A stretch of DNA of 44,518 nt from an uncultured Clostridia bacterium (GCA_947628655.1 CANRAS010000017.1:1-44518), one strand, 5' to 3'; numbered from the stretch's first letter, positions 30,978-40,555 are shown. Program-made: numbers and translations. Notes: generated by a model from the letters alone, not told the origin.

Positions 30978-32156
30978 ATGGAAACGAAAAAACTGTTTAC
31001 CTCCGAGAGCGTAACCGAGGGTCACCCCGACAAAATCTGCGACAACGTGTCCGACGCGATATTGGACGCAATTCTCGCACAAGACCCTATGGGGAGAGTT
31101 GCGTGTGAAACTACGACAACTACGGGTATGATAACGGTTATGGGAGAAATCTCCACGACCGCAAATATTGACATTCCCGCGATAGTAAGGAAAACCGTGC
31201 GCGATATTGGCTATACGTCAAGCGAGTTCGGCTTTGACGCGGACACCTGCGCTGTCTATACTATCATCGACAAGCAGTCGCCCGATATTGCAATGGGAGT
31301 TAATAACGCGCTTGAGGGTCGCGAGCAGAACGAGGGCGATACGGGCGCGGGCGACCAAGGAATGATGTTCGGATTTGCCTGTTCGGAAACCCCCGAACTT
31401 ATGCCTATGCCGATAAGCCTTGCGCATAAACTCGCAAAGAAACTTACCGAAGTCCGCAAAAACGGCACTCTGCCTTATCTTCTCCCCGACGGCAAGACGC
31501 AGGTTACTGTTGAATACGACGGTGTAAAGCCCGTGCGCGTTGACACGGTAGTTGTTTCTTCTCAGCACTTAGCGTCGGCAACTCTTGAACAGATACGCGC
31601 GGACGTTATCGAAAAGGTAATCAAAACGACTATCCCCGCCGAACTTTTGGACGAGAACACGAAATATTTCGTAAACCCGACGGGGCGTTTTGTTGTAGGC
31701 GGACCTATGGGCGACAGCGGACTTACGGGGCGCAAGATAATCGTTGATACATACGGCGGATATTCCCGCCACGGCGGCGGAGCGTTTTCGGGAAAAGACC
31801 CGACAAAGGTAGACCGTTCCGCGGCGTATATGGCGCGTTACGTCGCGAAGAATATAGTAGCGGCGGGTCTTGCGGAACGTGCGGAGATACAGCTTGCATA
31901 TGCAATCGGCGTAGCAAATCCCGTATCTGTAATGGTTGACACGTTCGGCACGGGGAAAATTGCCGATAAAAAAATTGCCGAGGCGGTCACAAAGGAATTT
32001 GACCTCCGCCCGTCCGCTATCATCAAAACGCTTGACCTCCGCAAACCGCAGTACAAGCAAGTCGCGGCTTACGGACATATGGGACGTGAGGATTTGAACG
32101 TCGCGTGGGAAAAGACCGACAGAGCGGGGGATTTGAAAAAATATTTGGGAGTCTAG
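30978..32156 (+). CDS. metK: S-adenosylmethionine synthetase
   Basis: 392 residues, full length. It makes SAM from methionine and ATP in the cytosol. Signatures: [19 protein letters not shown] near the N terminus, [15 protein letters not shown], the P-loop-like [19 protein letters not shown], and the C-terminal YGHMGR. A GAAAGGAAATGTAAAATG context gives a good ribosome binding site. It is controlled by the S-box leader just upstream. It is followed by a long repeat-filled spacer, so it is probably monocistronic. Confidence 0.97.
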   Translation: METKKLFTSESVTEGHPDKICDNVSDAILDAILAQDPMGRVACETTTTTGMITVMGEISTTANIDIPAIVRKTVRDIGYTSSEFGFDADTCAVYTIIDKQSPDIAMGVNNALEGREQNEGDTGAGDQGMMFGFACSETPELMPMPISLAHKLAKKLTEVRKNGTLPYLLPDGKTQVTVEYDGVKPVRVDTVVVSSQHLASATLEQIRADVIEKVIKTTIPAELLDENTKYFVNPTGRFVVGGPMGDSGLTGRKIIVDTYGGYSRHGGGAFSGKDPTKVDRSAAYMARYVAKNIVAAGLAERAEIQLAYAIGVANPVSVMVDTFGTGKIADKKIAEAVTKEFDLRPSAIIKTLDLRKPQYKQVAAYGHMGREDLNVAWEKTDRAGDLKKYLGV

Positions 32157-32573
32157 TAGCTAGAGAATAGTAGTTAGTTTTTAGTTTTTAGTGTGCGCGC
32201 TACGCGCGCGGAAAGATTGTCTGCGGGTCAGCGCGTTGTTCGCTTTACCGCACGTCTGGCGTGGTTCAATTCAAGCGCCCTTTTCCCTTATCCCGCATTA
32301 GCTTACCGTCCCGCGTATTAACGCGCCTGCGCCGACCGTGTACGCGCCTTTGCCCGTACGCCCGCAATTCGCCTACGGCGAATTAACGGCGCTGTCGCGC
32401 CGTTGTTTTGCGCTCCGCGTAAAACGCGGGCTGCATAACACAACACCCCCGCCGTTCGGCGGGGGATTATTGTATTCCGAGGGGTTCAACGCAAAGACCC
32501 GCAGGTCTTACCTCTTACAGGACAATCCGCAAAGCGGATAACTCAATTACTCGCTAACAACTATTCCTAACTA
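32157..32573. repeat. Repeat element with cloverleaf copy 7
   Basis: Arms GCTAGAGAATAGTAGTTAG (from 32159) and CTAACAACTATTCCTAACT (about 32554-32572). Inside are a TGCGCGC/GCGCGCG hairpin, AGATTGTC, and the inverted cloverleaf at 32261-32432 (GCCCGC 32360-32365, GCGGGC 32426-32431). This copy has one stem mismatch (TTTTACGC in place of TTTTGCGC, minus strand) and a 3-nt third loop. A CCCCCGCC/GGCGGGGG hairpin lies at about 32446-32466. No gene is seen. Confidence 0.8.
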
Positions 32574-33500
32574 CTAACCGAACAAGGGCGTTGACAGGTA
32601 TCTATCTCCCGTATCGGGCAATAGTACTACTATCACTTTGCCCTTGTTTTCGGGGCGTTTCGCAAGTTCCGTCGCCGCGAAAACCGCCGCGCCCGATGAA
32701 ATTCCCACAAGAAATCCCTCGGTGTGGGCAATCGCTTTGCCCGCCGCATACGCGTCCTCGTCGGCAACCGTGATTATTTCATCGTAAACCTCGGTATTCA
32801 GCGTGTCGGGAACAAATCCCGCGCCTATGCCCTGAATACCGTGCTTGCCCGCCTGACCCGTCGAAAGAACGGGCGAACCCGTAGGCTCAACGGCAACGAT
32901 TTTCACGTTCGGATTTTTCGACTTCAGAAATTCGCCGACGCCCGTTATCGTACCGCCCGTGCCAACGCCCGCGACGAAAATATCGACCTTTCCGTCGGTA
33001 TCTTCCCAAATTTCAACGCCCGTTGTCGCACGGTGAACCGCGGGGTTCGCGGGGTTCGTGAACTGGCTCGGAATAAAGCTGTTCGGCGTTTGTTCGGCAA
33101 GTTCCTCAGCCTTTGCGATAGCGCCTTTCATTCCCTTTGCGCCCTCCGTCAGGACGAGTTCAGCGCCGTATGCTTTCAGCAGATTTCTGCGTTCGACCGA
33201 CATCGTTTCGGGCATTGTCAGGATTATTTTGTAACCCCGCGCCGCCGCGACAGACGCAAGCCCAATTCCCGTGTTTCCGCTTGTCGGCTCGATGATTACA
33301 GAGCCTTTTTTCAGAACTCCGCGCTGTTCCGCGTCATCTAACATCGCCTTTGCAATGCGGTCTTTAACGCTCCCCGCAGGGTTGAAGTATTCGAGTTTCG
33401 CCAAAATCTCCGCGCCCAAATTCTTGTCGGCGGTGTAATTATTCAGCTTTAAAAGCGGCGTTCCGCCTATCAAATCGGTTATTTTTTCGTAAACTTTCAT
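32574..33500 (-). CDS. cysK: Cysteine synthase A (O-acetylserine sulfhydrylase)
   Basis: 308 residues. This fold-type II PLP enzyme makes cysteine from O-acetylserine and sulfide. The PLP Lys is in [11 protein letters not shown], the substrate loop is [10 protein letters not shown], and the phosphate-binding loop [10 protein letters not shown] and [10 protein letters not shown] are present. The C terminus ends in [18 protein letters not shown] precedes the ATG. Transcription starts from a consensus promoter (33655-33683) and crosses a short leader ORF (33554-33586). serA and serC upstream in the window supply the serine backbone. Confidence 0.96.
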   Translation of the reverse strand: MKVYEKITDLIGGTPLLKLNNYTADKNLGAEILAKLEYFNPAGSVKDRIAKAMLDDAEQRGVLKKGSVIIEPTSGNTGIGLASVAAARGYKIILTMPETMSVERRNLLKAYGAELVLTEGAKGMKGAIAKAEELAEQTPNSFIPSQFTNPANPAVHRATTGVEIWEDTDGKVDIFVAGVGTGGTITGVGEFLKSKNPNVKIVAVEPTGSPVLSTGQAGKHGIQGIGAGFVPDTLNTEVYDEIITVADEDAYAAGKAIAHTEGFLVGISSGAAVFAATELAKRPENKGKVIVVLLPDTGDRYLSTPLFG

Positions 33501-33553
33501 AACAGTTCTCCTTTATGTAATTTTATTGTGTTTGCAAATCCTCAGGAAACGCC

Positions 33554-33586
33554 TCAACATCGGCGCGGTTCATACAGCACGTTCAT
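33554..33586 (-). CDS. Ten-codon leader ORF upstream of cysK
   Basis: The ORF encodes MNVLYEPRRC and then TGA. It begins 5 nt after a perfect AGGAGG, in the cysK leader, and its last sense codon is Cys (TGT), preceded by two Arg codons. It stops 53 bp before cysK. This layout suggests a leader peptide that senses Cys-tRNA or ribosome stalling and affects cysK expression. I did not find a clear terminator/antiterminator pair between it and cysK, so the mechanism is open; translational control is possible. Confidence 0.6.
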   Translation of the reverse strand: MNVLYEPRRC

Positions 33587-33654
33587 AACTGCCTCCTAAC
33601 GTTTCGTCACGTTTTATCGGGGTTCGTCGGGGTAAACCTATCGAACCTATAGGT

Positions 33655-33683
33655 ATTATAGCACATATGCCTGAATTTGTCAA
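33655..33683 (-). promoter_or_regulatory. cysK promoter
   Basis: Minus strand TTGACA (33678-33683), 17 nt, TATAAT (33655-33660): exact consensus. The transcript starts about 60 nt before the leader ORF. A CGAACCTATAGGT-like dyad lies right at the start region and could bind a regulator. Confidence 0.85.
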
Positions 33684-33724
33684 TACCCTATTGAAAAAAT
33701 TTTTTCGCCGGGAACAGTCCGCAT

Positions 33725-33755
33725 AAAAAGCGCTCCCGTCCGATGTGGGGAGCGC
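33725..33755 (-). terminator. Intrinsic terminator after metF
   Basis: On the minus strand, GCGCTCCC (748-755 side) pairs with GGGAGCGC (730-737 side) across a 10-nt loop, followed by TTTTT (33725-33729). It lies 40 bp beyond the metF stop and upstream of the cysK promoter, insulating the two transcripts. Confidence 0.9.
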
Positions 33756-33793
33756 CTGCCGACTGTTCGTTCCAAATTCCGCGTTTAAGTAAT

Positions 33794-34660
33794 TCAAATC
33801 CGTATAACGCTCTGCACCGCCTCGCTGATTTTCCTTGCGACATACGGGTTGTTCATCGTGTACAGATGTATGCCGTCAACGCCGTTCGATACCAAATCTA
33901 TTATCTGCTCGTTCGCGTAGGCAATGCCCGCGTCGCGCATTGCGTCGGGGTTATCCCCGAACCGCGCGATTATTTTTGTGAACTTGGGCGGGAGCGACGC
34001 TCCGCACAATCCTACCATTCGCTGAATGGATTTCGCGTTTACGCACGGCATTATTCCCGCCTCTATCGGCACGTCAATGCCCGCCGAGCGCGCCTTTTCG
34101 AGAAATCTGTAGAACTGCGAGTTGTCGAAAAACAATTGTGACATCAAGTGTTCCGCGCCAGCGTCTACCTTGCGTTTCAAGTTTTCGATGTCCTTGTCAA
34201 ACGACGGACTTTCGGGATAGCCTTCGGGGTAGCAAGCCCCCGAAAAGCAGAACGAGGCGCGCTGTTTCATATACTCGATAAGGTCGGACGCGTATCTGAA
34301 ATCGTGTTTCGGCGGAACATCGGGGTTTATATCCCCGCGCAGAGCAAGCACGTTTTCTATGCCGTACTGCTGAAATTCGGCGATGATACTGTCTATGTCG
34401 GCTGTCGTGGAGTTTACGCAAGTCAAGTGCGCCATAGATTCCGTGTGATATTTCTCCTTGATAACCGATACGATTTCCCGCGTCGAACAGCCCGCGGCAG
34501 TCCCGCCCGCGCCGTAAGTAACGCTGATGAAATCGGGGTGTAAATCCGTTAGTTCGTCAAGCGTTTTGTAAATCGTTTCAATAGAGCCGTCCTTTTTCGG
34601 CGGGAAAATCTCAAACGAAAAAACCGTCTTTCCGCTCCCGAACAATTCGCGAGTTTTCAT
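33794..34660 (-). CDS. metF: Methylenetetrahydrofolate reductase
   Basis: 288 residues, normal for bacterial MetF. It reduces 5,10-methylene-THF to 5-methyl-THF for methionine synthesis, as an FAD-bound TIM barrel. Signatures: FSFEIFPPKKDGSIE, SVTYGAGGTA, HLTCVNSTTADI, ENVLALRGDIN, QLFFDNSQFYRF and AGIMPCVNAKSIQRM. It overlaps the upstream TSCPD gene by 4 bp (ATGA), so translation is coupled. A strong terminator follows. No metH is seen in the window. Confidence 0.96.
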   Translation of the reverse strand: MKTRELFGSGKTVFSFEIFPPKKDGSIETIYKTLDELTDLHPDFISVTYGAGGTAAGCSTREIVSVIKEKYHTESMAHLTCVNSTTADIDSIIAEFQQYGIENVLALRGDINPDVPPKHDFRYASDLIEYMKQRASFCFSGACYPEGYPESPSFDKDIENLKRKVDAGAEHLMSQLFFDNSQFYRFLEKARSAGIDVPIEAGIMPCVNAKSIQRMVGLCGASLPPKFTKIIARFGDNPDAMRDAGIAYANEQIIDLVSNGVDGIHLYTMNNPYVARKISEAVQSVIRI

Positions 34661-34902
34661 TTGCCTATCTCCTTTAACGCCTGCGCAAGCTGGTCGGGGC
34701 AGGACGTGGATTTCATTCCGCAGTGAATACCGTCAAGACGCTCTATAACGTCCTCTATCTTCATTCCTTTGACAAGCGCGGAAATTCCTTGAAGATTGCC
34801 GTTGCACCCGCCGAGTACGCGCAGTTCGCGCACAACGCCGTTTTCAACGTCAATAAGCATTTTCTGCGAGCAAACCCCGCGCGGAGTAAATTCGTAAGTC
34901 AT
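34657..34902 (-). CDS. TSCPD domain protein
   Basis: 81 residues, with the TSCPD motif (KSTSCPDQLAQAL) at the C terminus and GVCSQKM and GGCNGNLQG earlier. This is the small stand-alone TSCPD family of Firmicutes. The domain also occurs at the end of some ribonucleotide reductases, where conserved Cys may bind metal. The stand-alone role is unknown. GAAAGGA precedes the ATG. The 4-bp overlap with metF suggests a tie to one-carbon or sulfur metabolism. Confidence 0.85.
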   Translation of the reverse strand: MTYEFTPRGVCSQKMLIDVENGVVRELRVLGGCNGNLQGISALVKGMKIEDVIERLDGIHCGMKSTSCPDQLAQALKEIGK

Positions 34903-35027
34903 AATTTATCGTCCTTTCATTTTTGATGTCATATTTTCAAGCGAAATCCGCCGAAAATTCCCGCCGTACGTTTCACGCACGACTTCGTTTTTTCAAGCGC
35001 GGTCAACGCCTTTTGCGCGTTGAATTT

Positions 35028-36215
35028 TCAAGTGAAATTCTCCGAAGATTTTCTGCACACGCTCTTGTTCCACTCGTCCGCCACCGCGTTTGCTACCGCC
35101 TGCGCTACGCTTTTGTCGAGCGTTGACGGGATAATATAATCGGGGGAGAGTTTATCATCGGGGATAAGCCCCGCTATCGCGAACGCCGCCGCGAGTTTCA
35201 TTTCCTCGGTTATCGCTTTGGCTTTGCACGCGAGCGCGCCTTTGAAAATTCCGGGGAACACAAGCACGTTGTTTATCTGGTTCGGGTAGTCGCTCCGCCC
35301 CGTGCCGACAATGTACGCGCCGCTTTCTTTGGCGAGGTCGTAGGTTATTTCGGGGTCGGGGTTTGCCATTGGGAACAGAATGGGCTTTTCTGCCATTGAT
35401 TTCACCATATCGGGAGTTACAAGATTAGGTTTAGACACCCCGACAAACACGTCCGCGCCGCGCATTGCGTCGGATAGCGTACCCGTTTTGCAATTCTTGT
35501 TCGTGAGTTTCGACATCTCGGAATGTGCGGGGTTTGAGTAATCCTCGCTCCTGCACAAAATCCCGCCTATATCCACCATAATAACGTCGCCGACGCCTAG
35601 TTTCAGCAGGAATTTGCCGATAGCTATTCCCGCCGAACCCGCGCCGTTTATAACGACAGTCACATCTCCGAGTTTCTTTCCCGCGCATTTCACCGCGTTA
35701 ATCATCGCCGCGCCCACTACGATAGCCGTGCCGTGCTGGTCGTCGTGGAACACGGGAATATCAAGGCGTTCTTTCAGCTTTTCTTCTATTTCAAAACAGC
35801 GGGGCGCGGATATATCTTCGAGATTAATCCCGCCGAAACTGTCGGATATAAGTTCAATAGTGCGGACTATTTCATCGGGGTCTTTGCTTTTTATGCAAAG
35901 CGGGACAGCGTCCACATCGCCGAACGCCTTAAACAGACAGCATTTTCCCTCCATTACGGGCATACCCGCAAGCCCGCCTATGTCGCCTAAACCCAGCACC
36001 GCCGTGCCGTCGGTTATGACCGCGACAAGATTTCCCCGGCGTGTTAATTTATACGAAAGTTCGGGGTCTTTCGCTATTTCACGGCACGGCTGAGCAACTC
36101 CGGGAGTATACGCCAGTGACAAGTCCTCGCGCGTTTCGATAGGCGCGCGGGAAACCACTTCCAGCTTGCCTGCCCATTCATAATGCTTTTGTAACGCCTT
36201 TTCGTTTATGTCCAT
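35028..36215 (-). CDS. Malic enzyme (NAD(P)-dependent, decarboxylating)
   Basis: 395 residues, the short bacterial type. It converts malate to pyruvate and CO2. Conserved parts: AYTPGVAQPCREI, GDIGGLAGMPVMEGK with the catalytic Lys, the metal site ending in PVFHDDQHGTAI, the Rossmann loop NGAGSAGIAIGKFL, and PMANPDPEI. There is no phosphotransacetylase extension. It starts 31 bp after the PHP gene stop in the same direction, so the two may form an operon running on toward the TSCPD gene and metF. Cofactor preference cannot be told by eye. Confidence 0.93.
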   Translation of the reverse strand: MDINEKALQKHYEWAGKLEVVSRAPIETREDLSLAYTPGVAQPCREIAKDPELSYKLTRRGNLVAVITDGTAVLGLGDIGGLAGMPVMEGKCCLFKAFGDVDAVPLCIKSKDPDEIVRTIELISDSFGGINLEDISAPRCFEIEEKLKERLDIPVFHDDQHGTAIVVGAAMINAVKCAGKKLGDVTVVINGAGSAGIAIGKFLLKLGVGDVIMVDIGGILCRSEDYSNPAHSEMSKLTNKNCKTGTLSDAMRGADVFVGVSKPNLVTPDMVKSMAEKPILFPMANPDPEITYDLAKESGAYIVGTGRSDYPNQINNVLVFPGIFKGALACKAKAITEEMKLAAAFAIAGLIPDDKLSPDYIIPSTLDKSVAQAVANAVADEWNKSVCRKSSENFT

Positions 36216-36246
36216 TGCCTTACCTCGTTATCCTATTGTCAATCTG

Positions 36247-37098
36247 TCAATCCGCTTTTACCTTGTGTTCAAGAATACGGCGCAGTTGTTCTTCGTCGGT
36301 GAATACAGAGCCTATTTGTATTGCGTAGTGATTGTAAAACCCGTGGAAATCCGAACCGCCCGTGGTTATCAGATTGTAATGTTCCGCTAATTGCAAAATC
36401 TGATTTGAGAAACCCTTGTTCGCTCCGGGGTGGTAAGCCTCCGCGCCGTCTATCGCGCCCTCCTCGGCGAGTTCCTCAAGCAAATCCGCGCTGTCATACA
36501 CTTTCGGGTGCGCCATTATCGAGATACCGCCCGACGCTTTGATAAGCGCGGTAACAAAACGCACATCGGGGTAGAAGTCCGCCTCCTGGCGCACCTGCTC
36601 CGCGCAAATTCCGTCCTCCGCGTCGAATATCTCGTCATATACGCTCCCGTACAGTTCGGTCGTGTAGCCGTAGTCCATCAGCGCGTGCATAATATGGCAC
36701 TTGTAAATCGCCTTGCTCCCCGCGGAATAGCGCAGGATACTTTCAAGCGTTATCGGATAATGCTCAAGTACTTTCATCGCAAGGCTTTTTCCGAGTTTCA
36801 TACGCCCCTCGGAATTGCGCTGACACAAGCCCTCCAGCCTGTCGGGCTTCTGCGGGTTGTAGCATATAATATGTACTTTTCTCCCGCGCTCGGTATCAAA
36901 AGCGGAAAACTCCACGGCGGGAATGACATTCACGCCAAACCTTTTCCCAAGTACTGCCGAACGCGATAACGACGCCAAGCTGTCGTGATCCGTTATGGCA
37001 AGATAACGCACATCGTTTCTGTCCGCTTGACGTATTATGTCGGAAATTCCCAGCGAACCGTCTGATATTGTCGTATGGCAATGCAAATCGGCTTTCAT
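36247..37098 (-). CDS. PHP-domain phosphoesterase
   Basis: 283 residues. The PHP metal-site motifs are intact: DLHCHTTISDGS at the N terminus, ITDHDS, PAVEFSA, the long insert region, IMAHPKV and GGSDFHG at the C terminus. This resembles YciV/TrpH-like enzymes, some of which are 5'-3' exonucleases (RNase AM) or 3',5'-nucleotide bisphosphatases. Choice between these activities is not possible here. GAGGTG precedes the ATG. A promoter at 37177-37205 makes this the first gene of the group. Confidence 0.85.
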   Translation of the reverse strand: MKADLHCHTTISDGSLGISDIIRQADRNDVRYLAITDHDSLASLSRSAVLGKRFGVNVIPAVEFSAFDTERGRKVHIICYNPQKPDRLEGLCQRNSEGRMKLGKSLAMKVLEHYPITLESILRYSAGSKAIYKCHIMHALMDYGYTTELYGSVYDEIFDAEDGICAEQVRQEADFYPDVRFVTALIKASGGISIMAHPKVYDSADLLEELAEEGAIDGAEAYHPGANKGFSNQILQLAEHYNLITTGGSDFHGFYNHYAIQIGSVFTDEEQLRRILEHKVKAD

Positions 37099-37176
37099 AG
37101 TTCACCTCTTAAAATTACTGCTTATCCCCAAATGCCCAAAAATACGCGGTTCAAATATTAATCCGCATATATTTTT

Positions 37177-37205
37177 ATTATACCACAAACCCCTAAGCAT
37201 TTCAA
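37177..37205 (-). promoter_or_regulatory. Promoter of the PHP-malic enzyme group
   Basis: Minus strand TTGAAA (37200-37205), 17 nt, TATAAT (37177-37182). The leader is about 70 nt. Confidence 0.75.
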
Positions 37206-37249
37206 GTAGTTTTTAAAAAATGTGGATTAAAAATAAACGGTTGCTTTCA

Positions 37250-37381
37250 CCGCCTATTGTCTTTGAATTATTACGCCCCGCCGACGGCGGGGCGTACTGT
37301 ATTCCCTAGTGTGTCAACGCAAAGACCCGCAGGTCTTACCTCTTACATCTTATAGGGCAATCCGCAAAGCGGATTGACCGC
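37250..37381. repeat. Partial intergenic repeat
   Basis: ATTGTCTTTGAATTATTACG, a CGCCCCGCC/GGCGGGGCG hairpin (about 37274-37295), CTTACCTCTTACATCTTA arm and a CAATCCGC/GCGGATTG hairpin before the hybrid kinase stop. No gene is seen. Confidence 0.65.
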
Positions 37382-40300
37382 TTACTTCTTAACCTCCTGC
37401 TTTTCCATCAATTTGTCCAGCGTTTTTAGCATTTCATCAACGTTAATCGGTTTCGCGAGGTGTCCGTTCATTCCGCACGCCAGCGCTTCGCGCTTGTCCT
37501 CCTCGAACGCGTTGGCGGTCATCGCGAGGATCGGGATTTTCGCGCGGTCGCCTTCGAGCGCGCGTATCGCGCGCGTAGCCTCGTAGCCGTTCATAACGGG
37601 CATTTGCACGTCCATAAGGATTATATCAAAATGCTCCGCGGGGGCTGTCTTAATCATCTCTACAGCCTGCTCGCCGTTTTCGGCGGTTTCCACGTCAAAG
37701 CCCGCCTCGGATAAAAGCGTGTACGCGATTTCACGGTTCAGGTCGTTGTCCTCGGCGAGTAAAATACGCCCGCTGCGCAGTACGCCGTCCTGCGCGGGTT
37801 CGGCGAAAAGCGTTTCAAGGCAGGTTTTCAGTTCCGACATAAACAGAGGTTTGGAGCAGAATGTCGAAATGCCCTCCTCGCGAGCCTCCGCCTCAAAGTC
37901 CGCATAGTCGTATGCCGTGATGATTATAACGGGAACGTTGCGTTCCGCCTCGCGGCGCAGTCTGCGCACGAGTTCAATGCCGTTTAAATCGGGCAGAAAG
38001 CAGTCTATGACAAACAAATCGTAGCTGTCGCCGCGCGTTACGGCTTGACGTGAACGCAGTTCCGCCTCCTTGCCCGAAAGCGTCCATTCCGCGCGCATAC
38101 CAAGTTCCGAAAGCATATCGGTTACGCAGTCGCAGGTGTTGAAATCATCGTCCACAACGAGCGCGCGCAAGCCGTGATACTTGGAAATATCGCCGTCGGT
38201 TACTTCTTTCGGGATAATTTCAAACTCAAACCGCACGGTAACGGTCGTGCCTTTATTGGGCTTGCTGTCAATCGTGATGTTTCCGTTCATCATATCGACG
38301 ATATTTTTTGTAATCGCCATACCAAGACCCGTGCCTTGTATTCCGCTGGCGGTCGTGTTGTGTTCGCGCTCGAACGGCTCGAAGATGTGCTTTACAAACT
38401 CCTCGCTCATTCCCATTCCCGTATCGGAAATGACGAACTCATATGCCGCCTTGTTTTCTTCTTCATTCGCGGACGGCTCGGAGGCTTTTACCGATATTTT
38501 CCCGCCTGCGGGAGTGTACTTCACGGCGTTGGACAGCAGGTTCAGCAGAACTTGATTTAAGCGGAGTTTATCGCAGACAATACTCTCGTGGCGAATATTT
38601 GAAATGTCCGTTTTCAGTTCCATCTGCTTTTTCTGAACATCGGGGCGTATCATATTGAACACGCCGTGCAGAATTTCGGGGAGCGTACAGGAACTTTCTT
38701 CAAGGTGTATTTTCCCGCTTTCAATTCGGCTCATATCGAGAACGTCGTTTATCAGCGACAGCAGATGTCTGCCCGAAATCATTATCTTTTCGAGATAATC
38801 TTCAACGAGTTCTCTGCGGTCGAGGTGCGACAGCGCAAGGGTCGTAAACCCGACTATTGCGTTCATCGGCGTGCGTATGTCGTGGGACATATTCGATAAG
38901 AACACGCTCTTCGCCTTGCTTGCGCGGTTCGCCTGCGCGAGGGCGTTTTCGAGCAATGCCTTGTTTTCCATTTCCGCGCGGATTTCCTCGTCTACGTTGC
39001 GTATTCCGACAACTATCCCGTGGGAAATCACATCAGAGCCGACGCGCACAGCCTTTAGCTGAAAATACTTTTCTTCCAAATCACAGCATACGCGGTAATT
39101 CACGATATAAGTACTCTTTTCGGCAAGTTCCCGCTGAACGCGTTCGCGCGAGGTCGAGCGCAGGAAACGCTCCTTGTCCTCGTCTACAACACAGCTGTCG
39201 CAGTAGGTTGTCAGCGTCTTGTCATAGTCGAGATATTCCTCGTCAAACACGGAACTTAACTTTTTCTTTGGGCAGTCGTTTATGTGCTGAACCGTGCCTT
39301 TTCCCGTGTTTATATCGAAATAGCACACGACGCTGTAGCTTGACGCTAATACCTGTACAAGCGCGGTCTGGAGTTTGGATTTCTTCTTTTGTTCGGTAAT
39401 ATCCAGAAGATACCGCTGAATTATCGGTTTGCCCTGGACGAGCGACAGTCTTATGTTTCCTAAAACGTGCGTTACTTCTCCGTTCGGGCGATTTACGCGG
39501 TATTCCACGTTTGTCGTATCTCCGGGTCTTTGAAGCGAACGGATTTTCTCGCGGAGTATCGGCTTGTCCTCGTCCGCTACGGTCTGCGCTATAAGGTCAA
39601 AGCCGTCCGCCATAAGCGCGTCGCACGTTTCATAGCCCAAAATCTGCAGGGCGGTCTTGTTGATAAAGAACACTTCCTTGCCGTCCAGCGAGTGCCACAT
39701 CAGTCCGCAGTCGATTGTCGCGAAAATGCTCTCGAACATCTTGTTTTTCGAGAGTATTTCCTCCTCGAACTTCCGTTCTTTAGTAATGTCGAGCGCCACG
39801 CCGACCGTTCCCATAACAGAGCCGTCGAAGTCGTACAGAGGGCTTTTGTAGGACGTGAGTATTCTCACACCGTCCTTGCTGTCGATATGCTCCTCGGTTA
39901 TTACTGTTTTTCCGCTTTCCATTGCCCTGTTATCCGACGCCACGCAGGCGGGGTCGTCGGTCGGCACGCCCCATATGTACGAATGGGGTTTCCCGAAAAT
40001 ATCCTCTTTTGTCTTGCCGACGGTTTCGCAAAAAGCGTTGTTCACTTTTTCGTGAAGTCCGTTCTTGTCCTTGAACCAGACAAGACTGGGTGTACTGTCT
40101 ATCAGCACGTCGAGATACATCTCCGTCCTGCGCTGTTCCATAAATTCAATACGGCGCTTTATAAGACTGCTCACCAAGAACTTCAAATATCTGTCGCTCA
40201 AGGGCAGTTCCCAAATATCGTAAACATCGCCGTAAACGTCGGCGAGCGTTTCGGGGCGGTCGGTCACGACAACCAAAAACGCGTCCGAGCGTTTCTTTTC

Positions 40301-40483
40301 GCAGACCGCGCGGATTTCCCCGCAGACGTCCTCTTTATTTTCATCGCGGAACAAGATAATATCCGCGTCGGGAACGCCCTCCACGACGCGCACGCTAAAC
40401 CCGTCCGCTCTCGCGACTTCCTCGATTAAAGGCAAACACTTGCCGGGGCAGAGCATACATATATTGATAATGCGCTGATACAT
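37382..40483 (-). CDS. PAS-rich hybrid histidine kinase with two receivers
   Basis: 1033 residues, no transmembrane segment. The first 120 or so residues look like a weak receiver-like or sensor domain (DADIILFRDEN). PAS-like domains follow at about 120-240 (STPSLVWFKDKNG), 245-370 (FATIDCGLMWHSLDGKE) and 370-505 (VVCYFDINTGKG). HisKA His is at about 534 (NMSHDIRTPMNA) and the HATPase has NAVKYTP, D-T-G-M-G and GTGLGMAI. Two receivers have Asp at about 827 (FVIDCFLPDLNG) and 958 (ILMDVQMPVMNG). There is no HPt, so an external one is needed for a relay. I prefer the ATG at 40483, with AGAGGTG 6 nt upstream, over a GTG three codons earlier that overlaps that site. Confidence 0.9.
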   Translation of the reverse strand: MYQRIINICMLCPGKCLPLIEEVARADGFSVRVVEGVPDADIILFRDENKEDVCGEIRAVCEKKRSDAFLVVVTDRPETLADVYGDVYDIWELPLSDRYLKFLVSSLIKRRIEFMEQRRTEMYLDVLIDSTPSLVWFKDKNGLHEKVNNAFCETVGKTKEDIFGKPHSYIWGVPTDDPACVASDNRAMESGKTVITEEHIDSKDGVRILTSYKSPLYDFDGSVMGTVGVALDITKERKFEEEILSKNKMFESIFATIDCGLMWHSLDGKEVFFINKTALQILGYETCDALMADGFDLIAQTVADEDKPILREKIRSLQRPGDTTNVEYRVNRPNGEVTHVLGNIRLSLVQGKPIIQRYLLDITEQKKKSKLQTALVQVLASSYSVVCYFDINTGKGTVQHINDCPKKKLSSVFDEEYLDYDKTLTTYCDSCVVDEDKERFLRSTSRERVQRELAEKSTYIVNYRVCCDLEEKYFQLKAVRVGSDVISHGIVVGIRNVDEEIRAEMENKALLENALAQANRASKAKSVFLSNMSHDIRTPMNAIVGFTTLALSHLDRRELVEDYLEKIMISGRHLLSLINDVLDMSRIESGKIHLEESSCTLPEILHGVFNMIRPDVQKKQMELKTDISNIRHESIVCDKLRLNQVLLNLLSNAVKYTPAGGKISVKASEPSANEEENKAAYEFVISDTGMGMSEEFVKHIFEPFEREHNTTASGIQGTGLGMAITKNIVDMMNGNITIDSKPNKGTTVTVRFEFEIIPKEVTDGDISKYHGLRALVVDDDFNTCDCVTDMLSELGMRAEWTLSGKEAELRSRQAVTRGDSYDLFVIDCFLPDLNGIELVRRLRREAERNVPVIIITAYDYADFEAEAREEGISTFCSKPLFMSELKTCLETLFAEPAQDGVLRSGRILLAEDNDLNREIAYTLLSEAGFDVETAENGEQAVEMIKTAPAEHFDIILMDVQMPVMNGYEATRAIRALEGDRAKIPILAMTANAFEEDKREALACGMNGHLAKPINVDEMLKTLDKLMEKQEVKK

Positions 40484-40503
40484 AGTTATCACCTCTTACG
40501 GGT

Positions 40504-40532
40504 ATTATAACACAAAAGCGGCTCGTTGTCAA
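40504..40532 (-). promoter_or_regulatory. Promoter of the PAS hybrid kinase
   Basis: Minus strand TTGACA (40527-40532), 17 nt, TATAAT (40504-40509). The leader is very short, about 20 nt to the ATG. Confidence 0.85.
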
Positions 40533-40555
40533 CTAGGTAACGAGAGCGGGAAGTT

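Noticed and set aside
33570-33797. 75-codon minus-strand open frame between metF and cysK
   Set aside because: It runs through the metF terminator and the cysK promoter. The short leader ORF with AGGAGG is the better-supported coding signal here.
37144-37170. GCGGTTCAAAT followed by ATCCGC, resembling a tRNA T-arm
   Set aside because: No acceptor, D-arm or anticodon arm can be formed around it. It is the PHP gene leader.
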